Source: Heterotrichella gracilis (Eukaryota > Sar > Xanthophyceae > Tribonematales > Xanthonemataceae). From it: 64,000 nt of DNA. Under the pieces are notes generated by a model, which was given only the letters and a program-made list of their open reading frames with translations, ran no database searches and was not told the DNA's origin. Made by a program: the position numbers and the translations under genes. Location of the stretch: positions 1-64,000 of the forward strand of contig JAULBX010022963.1 in assembly GCA_032358255.1 (NCBI GenBank), written 5' to 3'. Positions 1-10,174 of this stretch are shown piece by piece (the first letter of the stretch is position 1; each line of letters begins with the position of its first letter).

Positions 1-157
1 ATGGGCTGACTTACTCCAGCAGGACCTCAAGTCGCGTGGGATCAATAGGTGGTTCAAACAGTGCCAGGAAAGAGCTGTGTGGCGCCGCATATGCAAGACT
101 GACTGCTAATCTGGCTGTATTGCTGAAATGCATGTAACTAACTAACTAACAATGACG
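1..157 (+). mobile_element. 3' end of a LINE (non-LTR retrotransposon)
   Basis: From base 2 an open frame runs to a TAA at about 107-109. It encodes a tail with WFKQCQERAVWRRIC, which resembles the C-terminal end of algal and plant LINE ORF2 proteins. A short 3' UTR follows, then a simple tail of four TAAC units at about 134-150, a typical LINE 3' end. The rest of the element lies left of the window. It sits on the strand opposite to the sphingosine-1-phosphate lyase gene, in what should be one of its introns. The family assignment is inferred from a short piece. The stretch CTGGCTGTATTGCTG recurs with changes near 21.17 kb and 27.99 kb. Confidence 0.5.
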
Positions 158-200
158 GCATCCCATGCAGCACTCATGCAGCCCCCTGTTTGGTGCGCAC

Positions 201-2015
201 CATGACCAGCTTGATTTTGAAGTACTCGGCTGCCTTGAAGTATGCCGCGTGCGCCGACACCGCAATGATCATTTCGGGATGCGTGATCCCCCGCACCGCC
301 TGCATGTAGTCCCGAGACGCCTTCACAGCAGAGAGGATGCTCTCAGTGCCACCGCTGGTCATGGCGCCGCACACCTGGGGGTCGCCCTCGGTCCCGCCTG
401 CACATAGGCGGAGTACAGATTAACCCTAAATCCTAACCCCTAAGTAATCATAACAGTGGTGCAATGGTGCAATGGGTTGCTATGATTGTGGAGGCTCCAA
501 TCGCACAGGGACTTGGGCCTGCACTGGGCACAGCTGCGGCGGCGCCCCAGATGTCAATTCACACTGCGTTGCAAGTCTGCAGACAGGATGCCTCAATGCC
601 ACCGCGTCATGACCCTAAACCCTAAACCCTAAAACCATGTGGGTCAATCACAGGCAATTGTTCGCCGCATGTAATGCCGCTTCCTCCTAGCAGCCGCACA
701 TACTGTGCCCGCATCTCACCTACTGTACCCATACTGCACCCGCCTCCACACCCTGCAACCATACTGTACCCATACTGTATCCGGACTGTATCCGCATCCA
801 CATACTCAACCCGCCTCCCCACCTACCTCCCAGCAAGCCCGCCGTCATGGCCACCACCTCCGCCTCCATCTGGCGCACAGACGGGAACACATCGGCGTGC
901 AGCGGGTTGCTGTTGGAGAAGCGCGCGTACACCTCGTTCAGCAGGCAGCGGTGCGACTCGGGCATGTACACCGCGCCGGATAGCTGCCCAGCCTCCTCGC
1001 TGCTGCGCACATCCTTGCCCTCCTGCAATTGGAAGGTTGGAGGTTTGGGGTGTATAATAACCATATTGCAGACAATCTGAAATACATGAAAGGAGAGCGC
1101 CAGGGTGGGTGACCAGAAATGGCGCCTTACACCCTACACCCTACACCCTACACCTAAAGCCCAGACCATGATTGGGCAGAGGTGCGGGCAGCCATGCAAT
1201 TCGGGCATGTACACAGCGCATTCCTGGCTGATGCGCACATCATTGCCTTCCTGCAGCAGGACTTCTGTGTGCACAAGATGAGTACCAAGCATGGTGCCCA
1301 TCATGCCATACTTGGTATGGATAACCCGGTGCTCGGCTTGCAAGCCTTTCATGTCCCCGCATGTCCTTGGATAATTTACATGGACATACCCGGAGGGCGA
1401 TCTTGGCTTTCAACGCCTCAATAGGCAGTCCAGCCGCTGGCAGCCGCGTGTATGGCTGCTCCCCGTTGGTCTCCTTGCTGCGCAGCTTGTCGCACGTCTC
1501 CTCGTACAGCTTCTTCTTCTCGGCTGCGATGTACCCCCTGATGAATGGCAGCTTTTTGACGCCGTTGAACAGCGCCTGGCGCACGCCTGCACACCAAAGG
1601 ATTTTAGGGTTCAGGGTTTAGGGTTTAGGGGACACAAGTTGCCATCCACACCATCGAGGCGGCAGCAGAGACGATGCACACCAACACATGGCTGCGCATG
1701 GTATACATGCCAATACCATGCTTTGCCCATGCAGCGCAGCTTGTATGGGGCGGAAGAGCATAGCAATTGGTTGCTTTGGGCGTCAAATTTACCTTTAAAG
1801 GTGGCTCCATATAGCAAGAACCCCAGGGTCCTGGCCAGCTTCAACAGTACTGCAGCAGCAACAGCACTCGCCGCCACCAGCTGCCAGGGCTTGTATGCAC
1901 CCAGGCGCCTATCCACGCTATTGGTGAGCTGAAGCAACGAGCTGGCAAGCTTGAGGTGCAGGGTGCGACCCAGCGGTGTTGCATCCAGGAGGGCGAGGAC
2001 GTGGGCGTTCAGCAT
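201..2015 (-). CDS. Sphingosine-1-phosphate lyase, N-terminal half (partial)
   Basis: PLP-dependent lyase of the ER that cleaves sphingoid-base phosphates to a fatty aldehyde and phosphoethanolamine, the exit step of sphingolipid catabolism. Exons in transcription order: 2015-1793, 1586-1390, 1022-827, 397-201; phases agree. Exon 1 starts at an ATG and carries one hydrophobic segment (about residues 47-65), the usual N-terminal ER anchor. Exon 2 holds the conserved linker (FIRGYIAAEKKKLYEE, LPAAGLP). Exon 3 has SNSNPLHADVFPSVRQMEAEV. Exon 4 has CGAMTSGGTESIL and SAHAAYFKAAEYF, the diagnostic lyase blocks. The PLP lysine and C-terminal half lie beyond the left edge. Introns carry CCCTAAA-like tracts and decayed copies of exon pieces (580-612 and 1190-1262). 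Family assignment is firm; exon ends are by eye. Confidence 0.88.
580..635. repeat. Exon-edge copy plus CCCTAAA array in SPL intron
   Basis: Bases 580-612 repeat, with several changes, the exon-4 stretch at 329-364 (shared pieces include GAGGATGC/CAGGATGC and TGCCACCGC..TCATG). The copy runs straight into a plant-type telomere-like array, about three CCCTAAA units, at 611-635. Other telomere-like runs in this gene lie at about 420-441, 1129-1158 (CCCTACA variant) and 1607-1630. Confidence 0.6.
1190..1262 (-). repeat. Decayed copy of the SPL exon 3 head
   Basis: On the minus strand this stretch has an acceptor-like CTGCAG followed by a sequence very like the start of exon 3 (EGKDVRSSEEA versus EGNDVRISQE; VYMPESH versus VYMPELH). 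It lacks about nine bases and continues differently. It lies in the intron between exons 2 and 3, just upstream of the real exon 3, next to the CCCTACA array at 1129-1158. It may be a non-functional duplicate or an alternative acceptor. Confidence 0.7.
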
Positions 2016-3046
2016 GCCTGGGTAGGATTGAAGGTAGGCTTGCCTGCCTACACAGGGCAGGACAACAGCAACGTTAATTGGGTGGTGGGGGGCCCATATG
2101 CATGCATGCATATATTCCGTGTGGACAAGGTGCCGTGCAGCTTGCATGGTTGGTAGACCTACTAAGCCTTTCTCCACCAATAAAAAAGCAACTTGGTGCG
2201 GGGGGCATTGGCGTCGCGTGCGCACCTATAAGGTCCTGTAATTGGCGCAGCTTGGCAGAGGGCCCCATCGAAGGCCCACACCGGAATCCGCTTCCAGCAA
2301 GCTACCTGACCACAGCATGCGTTGCCACAAGTGGGGTTTACACGGTGCGCACGAACCAAGGTTTACCCAGTGGGTTTTCCGCTAGGGATGACGTGTGTTT
2401 CGGAAGGGGGTTGGAGGTGCTGCAAGCAGGGGTCACACCACACGCAGTGTGTGCCAAGCAACAGGTATTTGCACCCACGAACAATGAGTATCGAATGACT
2501 ATCGATAGTGCGATTCAAGTGATGGATTGCTGAGGGCTTCAGCGTTATGAAGACCTGTAAGGGGGTTGCTTTCGTGTGTTTCTCGAGTGCCTGGCGTATT
2601 TTTGCAGCTTCCGCACCACACAGGATAGACACAAAAGTGCCACACCTGCGCCAAAGTACCGTGCAATATTGCAGGAAGCAAGGGTTGTAAACAAGTTGAA
2701 GTTGCACAGTCCTTGGACACACGGAACGCTGAATGTGCCTACGGCATGCATGCAAAACTTGTTAGATGAAATCCAAGGTAAGCTGCCCACAACCCCAGCA
2801 TACCAGCGACCCACCATGCAAAAGCTTCGTAGTTCTAGCAGATCCCGTTATATGACTGAAACCGTCTGAATACGACAGTCTGGAAAGTTTAATTCTGCAT
2901 GTGCACAGGCCATGAGCTGGATCCCAAGCTGGGCCCTTTGTCGAGCACACACCGGGTCCTGCACTTGCTTTCTCTGACGATGCACCCCCTACAGGTGGTC
3001 CTGGATAGCTAGATTTCCTGCAGCACTGATTTTATGCCTTGGAGGG
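2016..3046. other. Intergenic, divergent SPL/sulfiredoxin promoter region
   Basis: About 1.0 kb between two gene starts that point away from each other, so both promoters should lie here. A CATGCATGCATGCATAT palindromic run sits at about 2099-2115. I see no convincing open frame; the reading frames present match no family I know. Confidence 0.5.
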
Positions 3047-4040
3047 ATGCTCGCCCTACACTACCGACCACCAGGTGTTCCCCGCCCACCCCCTCAGCCT
3101 CTCAACCTCAAACACCACAACAGCAGTAAACCTTGGCATCCAAGGGCCAGCCCAGCCCCCATGGCGTCTGCCAATGGACCACCCTCCTCATCCAATGAAG
3201 CTTCAACCTCAGCCGAGGCGACACCCTCAAATGGGACCTCAAATGGGACCCATGCGCCCGCTCCATATGGGTGGGACCTATCCAAACCAGCCGGCAGACC
3301 CGATGACCGCTTGATTCGATTCCTGCCTGTGGCTTCCATCAGGCGACCCTTGCAGCGCACGCGCATGAATGGTGAGCCGCCTCTGCTCGCATGTCCTCCT
3401 TTTCCGGCTCACACGCATGGCACACATATGTTGCAAACACAGGTAAGCTGGATTGTCCCTCTGGTTGCAGATCAAGAAAAGGTCCAAGCGTTGATGAAGA
3501 GTATTGATGAGATTGGTCTGCTGGAGCCGGTGAGTGTGGCGGTGCACCTTGCCATGGATGCGCATCGTTTTCGCCATGGCATTGCCACGCCATGACTCGG
3601 TTTGCGCCATGCCATTTAGTTGGCAAGCGCATTGCATTCCTCTGCATTCGTGGAGTATGGAGCATTGTTGCACCCATCTTGTTGGCAGGTATCTCACACT
3701 CTTGCTCCTGTCCTCGCTTGTTGAGATTAGTTCAATCTCAAATTCAATACAAGAATATGCATTCCATCATGCAGATCGAGGTGCTGGAGGTGGAAGGGGT
3801 TTACTATGGTTTCTCTGGGTGCCATCGGTTTGAGGTGCGTGCACAAAAGTCCTTTTTGTGCAAAAACGTTTTCTGTTTCTCCTATCTACCATATCTTGTC
3901 ACTGAGGTTGCCGTGTGGAAAGTTGCGCGATCAAGCCCCTTACACCTGCTCTGCAGGCCCACCAGCGGCTGGGCAAGGAGATGATCCTGTGCAGGGTGCG
4001 CAAGGCAACCAAGGGGGTGCTGCGCATGCACATGATGTGA
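3047..4040 (+). CDS. SRX: Sulfiredoxin
   Basis: Sulfiredoxin uses ATP to reduce the sulfinic acid form of over-oxidised 2-Cys peroxiredoxins; plant and algal forms act in plastid and mitochondria. Exons: 3047-3371, 3471-3529, 3775-3834, 3957-4040 (175 aa); all junctions are GT-AG and keep phase. The N-terminal 80 or so residues are Pro/Ser/Ala-rich and could be a transit peptide. Then come RLIRFLPVASIRRPL, EKVQALMKSIDEIGLLEP, and YYGFSGCHRFE with the catalytic cysteine in the family signature GCHR. The last exon has ILCRVRKATKGVLRMHM. An internal ATG at 3161 is an alternative start. Family assignment is firm from the order of motifs. Confidence 0.9.
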
Positions 4041-5089
4041 GGGAGGAGATGGGAAATTATTAAACTAATCTAGCCTATTAGCTCCTGGAGAACGGGGATG
4101 GTGGTGCGCGTGAACGCCCGATGAAATTCTTCTCATGGACTTGGATGCAGTACAAGTTGTGGGGTCCAGGGATTTAACGCAGAGCAGACAATGAGCTAGC
4201 ATGGTCACTTGTACATTATGAGTACGTGCAGTTTGTGCACATGGCACTGGCCAAATCCTTTGACGCCAGATAGTGTAATACAATTTTTGGGGAGGGCGTT
4301 TCTGTTTCTGCCGGGAATGGCATGTATGGTTGCAAAGTATGAATCGATGCTCAGCACGTGGTCTGGTAAAAAGCAATGCTAGGGGTATCAGACTGGTTGG
4401 AAGGATGCACAGGGCAATGGTATGTAGGCAATGCCTTGGCTTGGCGTGAACATCTGAGACGTGGCGGTGACCCGCAGCCCCGTACAATTTCACAACAACA
4501 AACTGTGCTGTGCCAATGAAATTACAAGCGGCATAACTAAACCTGAGTCAGGACCTTGTATCCTGGGGTCAGTAGCATGTGTGAAATCGTCCTTGGGGAC
4601 CCATGCACCCTCCTCCAATCCCCACGTTGCCTCGGTCAGGCAACCCCAACCGGCACATTGCATAAGCACGATGATGAGCAAGTTTGAAGGCATATCGTGG
4701 TGCACTCATGTGCAACCGTAATTCAATTTAGTGCTGTGACCTATCCGTTCTTCTGATAGTACAATGCGTGTAGCAGAGACAGTTCCCAAGGCCCCACATG
4801 GGCAATGCATGCAAAGTGACCCGAGCTTACAGACCGCCACAGAACAAGCTTTACGCCAGTCAACTATTGAACCACTCAAATTTTAAACTGCGACTCCATC
4901 GGCTGTGCGCACCTTCGTAATGGTGTAGTCGAGGCCGCATACACACGCATGCATGCATATGGGCACACGCACACAAGTAGTCGCCCGCCCCCACACTAGC
5001 TACAACGGTGCTCGGTGTATCAACACTAAAATCCAGCACCTTTTAAGGCCTTGGCTGTGCGCACGTGAGGTAGCTTGGCAGGGAATGCC
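4041..5089. other. Intergenic between sulfiredoxin and the USP gene
   Basis: About 1 kb with no gene I can support. It should hold the sulfiredoxin 3' UTR and the USP promoter. A run of CATGCATGCATATGG lies near 4948-4962. Open frames here (for example 4065-4493 minus) have no recognisable domain. Confidence 0.45.
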
Positions 5090-8000
5090 ATGACTCTCAG
5101 CGTCCCTGGGCTGCGCAACGACAGCCTGCTGTGCTACTTCAACTGTGTGCTCCAGGTGAAACACCGTCCACACAATCCATACACCCACACCACGCCAATT
5201 CCACGCTTCAGCTTACAAGGCCAACACGCAGCTGCGAACATTGGGAGCTGGGTTCCAGATCAGCCCTGACTAGTACTAATGCCATTCCCCTGGCTGTAGG
5301 CGCTCTCTAGCTCACCCTCCTTCGTGCAATATGTCACTCAAGCCGCAAGCCTTGTCCGCGACACGGTACCATGGGGCCAGCAAGGCTCAGAGGGAGACAC
5401 TGCCGACAGTGAGGTGGGTACACCATGGAATAGGGTTTTAGGGTTTTGCCTAGGGTGTACAACGGTGCACACCTAGAGTTCCTCCACAGCCCTGCTCAAG
5501 CAGCCCTCAAGAGGTTCAAATCCACTCTTATCAAACACTCTTCTTGTGTTCTTTCAGGTGGGGTTGGTGCTAGCCCTGGCGGATTGCTTGCACCAGCTCC
5601 AGCCCAGTGAGGGCAGTGGGCGACCCGCAGTGGCCAGCGCTGTGGGCGTGCTGCGTGCAGTGCAGCGCCACCTGCCACAGCACGTGCTCCAGGTACGCAG
5701 GAAAATGGACTTGAGGTGGAGACCCTAGCGTCTGTACCCTAGATGATCACCTGCCAAAAGAAGTGCTCCACGTACGCATTGCAGCCCCGCTCCAACGCCG
5801 GTGGTGCCCTTTATGTGTACATGCATGCTTATGTATATTTAGGACATTTTTAACAGTTCAATGTGTATTTATATTAATATTGTTTTTTGTATATTTGATG
5901 GCATCGGCAAGGTGTGCATTTCATGCATGCAGGACGGGGAGCAGCAGAACGCTGTGGAGGGCAATATTTTAATACAGTCATATGTACGTGTATGTGTATA
6001 TTTCTATCTGTAAGGGCATTAGCAAGTGTGCGTTTCATGCATGCAGGACGGGGAGCAGCAGGATGCGGTGGAGGCCCATGAGCTGCTGTGCAACGCCCTG
6101 CAGTCAGAGCTGCACGCGCACTTCACACGCCACCGCAAGCCCGCGCTGGAGGCGCGGCAGGCGCTGCGGGGCCTCCTGCAGGTGGTGCCAGGTGGCATGC
6201 AGCTAACTGGGGGTGCGGCGGAGGTCACCGCTGCGTCCCTGGGAGGAATCCGGATGGGTTGCAATGGCAGTGGTGGGGTTCCCCACGGGTTTAGTGGAGC
6301 AGATGTGGTTGGGCAGCAGATTGGGGTGGAGTGCGCCTTGTCAGCAACGGTAGCCAATAGCAGCGGCAGCCGATTAAATCATGATATGGGTCCCGCGAGT
6401 GCTAACGGGGAGTTGGCATCCTGCGGTGGGTGCACCAGCTGTGGCCCATGTTTGCACAGCCAAGGGCAGCCTGGTGACAGCCACTTGCATCAAGATCAGC
6501 GCAATCCTAGCCAGTGCAATCACCATCTGAGCCATCAGAACCAGCGTGAATACCATCAGGACCATCATAGTCAATATGCTCGCGATCAGTGCGTATCCAG
6601 CGGCTGCTGCACGCACCATGCCACGCCGCCACATGGCCCGCATGGAGATGCCCAATGCCAGGTGGCGGCTGCTGGTGGCGCGGGGGCAATCGCACCATCA
6701 TCTGTGCTGCAAGAGTGGCAGCGCGTGTGCAGATGTCCCTTGGAGGGGTGCATGATGCAGCATTTGAGGTGAGGGGTGGGCACCTGAGGTAACCTCAAAT
6801 TTCAAAACCCCAACCCTAAAAACCGTAAACCCACACCTTAGGTGAAGGGTGGGCCTGCCATGTTCAGACAGCAACACTTGAGTTGACTTCAATGCGCGCA
6901 CTGTACCGCTTGCTTCCTAGCCTGACACCCACCCTGCACCCCAACAACATCCGGCACCCAGATGACAGCACATGATGCCCGTGTGAGTACCAGAATGATG
7001 ATGGGATGCCTGCCGCAGACACCCACATGGAACCACATGCCTGGCACCACTCGTACATCCTCACCTCGCCATCTTTTTTTGCTCCCTTCCTCACCCTGCC
7101 ACCCTTCTTCCCGCTCCTTTCCTCCCCCCGCCACCCCTTTGCCACCCGCAGGTGTACCCGCTGCAGCAACCTGCTGCCCATCCACACCACCCCCTGCCTC
7201 TCCCTGCTCCTCCCCCTGCCACTGGCCCCCACCACCCACAGCATCCTGGCGGTGCCACCAGCCACCACCCTCAGCAGCTGCATGCGCCAGCTGGCGGGCT
7301 ATGAGGTCATCCATGATGCCAGGTGTACAAAGTGCTCGCTCATAGCCACGCTGGCAAGTGAAGGGGCCACGCATCCCGGGGCGCGTAACTGGGGAGGGGA
7401 GGGCGGTGGGCAAGGGGGCGATGGGGTGGATGCAAGGGGAGAGGACGGGGATGCAAGGGGAGGGGAGGGGGATGGGCAAGGGGTGGATGAAGGGAGCAGG
7501 GAGGTGGGGAGGAGGGTGGCAAGGTTGCGCCACCTGGCGGCTTCCCATGTGCCGCTGCCTGACTGCCATGCGGAGCGGCTAGCGGAGGAGGCAGGTGGGG
7601 ACAGGAAGCACATGCAATCTAAATCCTACATCACAGACCTTAAACCCTTGCCTGACTGCCATGTGGAAAAATCCATGCCATAGTCATGTCGTCCATCAAG
7701 AAAGAACTTTCTTTTGCGCAGTAGTATTCCTGAGAAATCAGACCTGCAGAAGGTCCTGAATTTGAAACCTTGGAGGTACCTTGCTAATGTGCGTGTACTC
7801 TCTGGCGCAGGCCTGCGGTGGGTCACCTCGCGTTCCACGCTCATCAAGCACACACACTTGGTGCGCCTCCCTGCACTGCTGTGCCTCCACCTCAGGAGGG
7901 CAGTGTGGACCGAATTTGGCACATGCGCCAAGGTCTCGGGCCATGTGGCTTTCCCTATGGACCTCACCATGCCTGCTCCATCCCCTGGTGGGGAACCATG

Positions 8001-8661
8001 GGAGGAAGGTATGGGGGTGAAGGGTAGGAGGTACACCCTGGTGGCGGCGGCGGTGCACTGCGGGGGCAGGGCCAACAGTGGGCATTACATCATCTTCCGC
8101 CGGCTGCGGGGGTCAGGGGGGCGCCAGGTGGCGGATGCTCAGCAGTGCCAGGTGGCGAGCCAGGATGATCTGCAGGGTGATGATGAGGCGGGTGGGGTGG
8201 CGGGTGGGAGTGATGCGCTGCCGGCTGGGTCATCTCACAGCCGCACGCCTATGAGGACGCCGATGGAAGCACGGGGTAGGGGCGCTATGGGCATGGGAGA
8301 CGTACAAGGAGAGGCTACCATGCAGGGAGGCGCCACTGGCTTGGGTGTCATTGCTGCGGTTGGTGCAGTCGACGCAGTCCCGAGGAGGCACCCTCACCAC
8401 CCCAATGATGATGATGCAACCCCCGTGGATCACCCGCATCAGACCAATGGCACACTCCCAGCGGGTGCATACCAGCCTGCCGCAGGTGCGAGCGCGTCCT
8501 GGATGCCCTCACCATCCCCAGTGGCCGCTGCCACCATTGCCGGTGCTGCTGATGACGATGTGTGGGTGCGTGTGTCGGATGCCGATGTGCAGCCTGCTGA
8601 CGTGGAGGAGGTACTGGCCTGCCACGCAACGGTGCTGTTCTACGAGAGCGTTAGGATTTAG
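5090..8661 (+). CDS. Ubiquitin-specific protease, UBP27/USP30-like
   Basis: Cysteine deubiquitinase; USP30/UBP27 relatives act at mitochondria, but location here is not visible. Exons: 5090-5155, 5300-5413, 5558-5692, 6047-6768, 7152-7594 (3' end tentative), 7811-8661, about 776 aa. The Cys box is VPGLRNDSLLCYFNCVLQ, with the catalytic Cys and the upstream Asn kept, but the usual GNT before Cys is changed to SLL. QQDAVEAHELL follows in exon 4. CxxC pairs (CTRC, CTKC) give the zinc ribbon. The His box reads HCGGRANSGHYIIFRR, and the chain ends ATVLFYESVRI, like the family C-terminus. Exon 4 has a His/Gln-rich insertion and exons 5-6 Gly-rich ones. The start may lie further upstream. Exon edges are duplicated in the introns and beyond the stop. 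Confidence 0.82.
5668..5778 (+). repeat. Duplicated donor edge of USP exon 3
   Basis: The exon 3 end with its donor (5668-5699, CACCTGCCACAGCACGTGCT then CCAGGTACGCA) recurs at 5748-5778 with about four changes, including a broken donor (CCACGTACGCA). The copy lies 80 bp downstream inside the intron. Confidence 0.75.
5900..6076 (+). repeat. Duplicated acceptor edge of USP exon 4
   Basis: A unit of about 60 bp with the polypyrimidine-poor acceptor TTTCATGCATGCAG and the exon start GACGGGGAGCAGCAG occurs at 5900-5961 and again at 6016-6076. The second copy leads into exon 4 (QQDAVEAHE). The first reads QQNAVEGN and soon stops. Both acceptors look usable. Confidence 0.8.
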
Positions 8662-8785
8662 GATTTACAGTTTAGGGTTTAGAGTGCTGCTGCCACGCCA
8701 TGGTGCTGTTCTACGTCAGCTTTAGGGTTCAAGGCGTAGGGTTTAGGGTTTTACTGCCATGCCATGGTCCTGTTCTAAGAGAGCT
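8617..8785 (+). repeat. Three copies of the USP 3' coding end joined by TTTAGGG-like tracts
   Basis: The coding end GCAACGGTGCTGTTCTACGA (8621-8650) recurs at 8690-8720 and 8754-8785 with substitutions. Between the copies lie TTAGGATTTAGGATTTACAG, then TTTAGGGTTTAGAG, then TTTAGGGTTCAAGGCG and TAGGGTTTAGGGTTTT. The stop codon at 8659-8661 is formed by the first such tract. Confidence 0.8.
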
Positions 8786-10174
8786 GTGCGCAGGGTGGGG
8801 GCTGCTGAGGGTGGAATGGGGCGGATAACCACCTAGGATCAGCGTTAGGATGCGCCGCTTGCAGGAATAACGGCCCAAGAAAGCAGTGGGGACTCGTTGC
8901 GAGCTGAGCTCAGCATGCCATGTTATGCCCAGCAAGATGTTATCCTGCTCACGGAGACAGCTGAGACAGCTGATAGCCTTTCTCGAGTGTAAACATACTT
9001 TACTCAGGATTATGTATATGTGTGCTGTGCGTTCCTTTTCTTGTTTAGGTACCTCGTTTACATTGTTTTTTGGGTTTTGTTTTGAGAGAACACTGCGAGT
9101 TTCATACCCCATTGCATTGTTTTCGCACGAAGTCAATTGCGCCAATATGCCATAATAAGCACTTAAAAGCAACGCAAAGTACACTTCTGTCGACCGCATA
9201 GCATGGACTTTAGAGCATGAACATGAGCACCTTGGTGTGTAGAGGGCACCACAGGGCTTTATATATACATGCGGCAGCTGTAGATGCAGTTGCAAGGCCG
9301 GCCACTGGCGCCACTGGCTGCACAATGGCGAGCTCGCCATTGCTAGCATTTTTAAAAGGGTGCAAAATTACATAGGATTAAAGCTGGAAAGACAGTGTCA
9401 CATCCGCTACAATTATGTGGAAATTGCATTGTGAATAATATATTGTACAGCAATGTCAACGTGGCACTGAACACATTCGGCTACCAGTACACATGAAAAT
9501 GTGCCATGGCCACTGGAAGTCCAAACATCGGATATTGTCGCATAAGTAAAAGTTGCAACTGGTAAGTAGTACTACAAGACATAGTCGCATTAAAGCGCCG
9601 CCTCTAGATGCCATACCACAAATATACATGGTGTCACACATCTGTGGCCCAGATGATGGCTCCCAGTACTAAACAAAACGAAGAAAACAGAGTCTCACCA
9701 AGAGCCTATTGACTCGTACGCCACTGACATCATGACTAATGCATAGTGTGTGAATGCAGTGAAACGTTCTCCAAAGCCTGCCACTGGCAGTGCCAGCATG
9801 CTTAGCCTTTATACCCCCAAAACCCCCGCCCCTGTCCTTGTCTCAGGAGCCTACGCTGTGCTTCCAAGGTCCTGGCACCAGACCCTATGGTGCCACTGGC
9901 TGCCATGGCGGTTGAATGTGCAAGGACAGCCAGGCATACACTTGCAGTTTCAGCGCCACTTTTCGCAACTGATCAGCCCTGCAAGCGGCTACCACACCCT
10001 GGCCAAGCTCAGTTTTGGCCAGCTCCCGCCATCATACACCTCCCTTTGAGAAGTTGGTCAATCAGGCAGAAGCTGGTGCTGCTTAGCACCCTAGCCATGC
10101 ATGCACAGGAGCGCTGCTCTGCGAGCGGCTGTGCATCCCCCAACAAGCTGCGCGCATGGGCTGGAATGCCCCCG
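8662..10174. other. Intergenic, 3' flanks of USP and the thioredoxin-UBX gene
   Basis: The two flanking genes converge. The stretch contains copies of the USP 3' end (8690-8785) and a decayed copy of the UBX exon (about 10006-10145). An AT-rich GCTTTATATATAC lies near 9257-9270. Between them I see no supported gene; a long minus-strand open frame (8729-9349) has no recognisable domain. Confidence 0.45.
10006..10145 (-). repeat. Decayed copy of the UBX exon downstream of the gene
   Basis: Plus-strand CCAGCTCC..CATACACC and GCTGCTCTG.GAGCGGCTG blocks here match 10237-10290 and 10343-10366 of the last exon of the thioredoxin-UBX gene, in the same order and orientation, at an estimated 75-80% identity. 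The copy lies just past the stop codon, so it looks like a tandem duplication of the terminal exon that then decayed. Confidence 0.65.

Noticed and set aside
611-635. True chromosome end or telomere
   Set aside because: Runs are only two to four units, imperfect, in both orientations and inside introns; they are interstitial.
4065-4493. 142-codon minus-strand open frame
   Set aside because: Composition like translated non-coding sequence, no domain.
5511-5522. GGTTCAAATCC, like a tRNA B box
   Set aside because: No matching A box or cloverleaf around it; it lies in a USP intron.
8729-9349. 206-codon minus-strand open frame
   Set aside because: It overlaps copies of the USP 3' end, has no known domain and no splice partners; probably chance.
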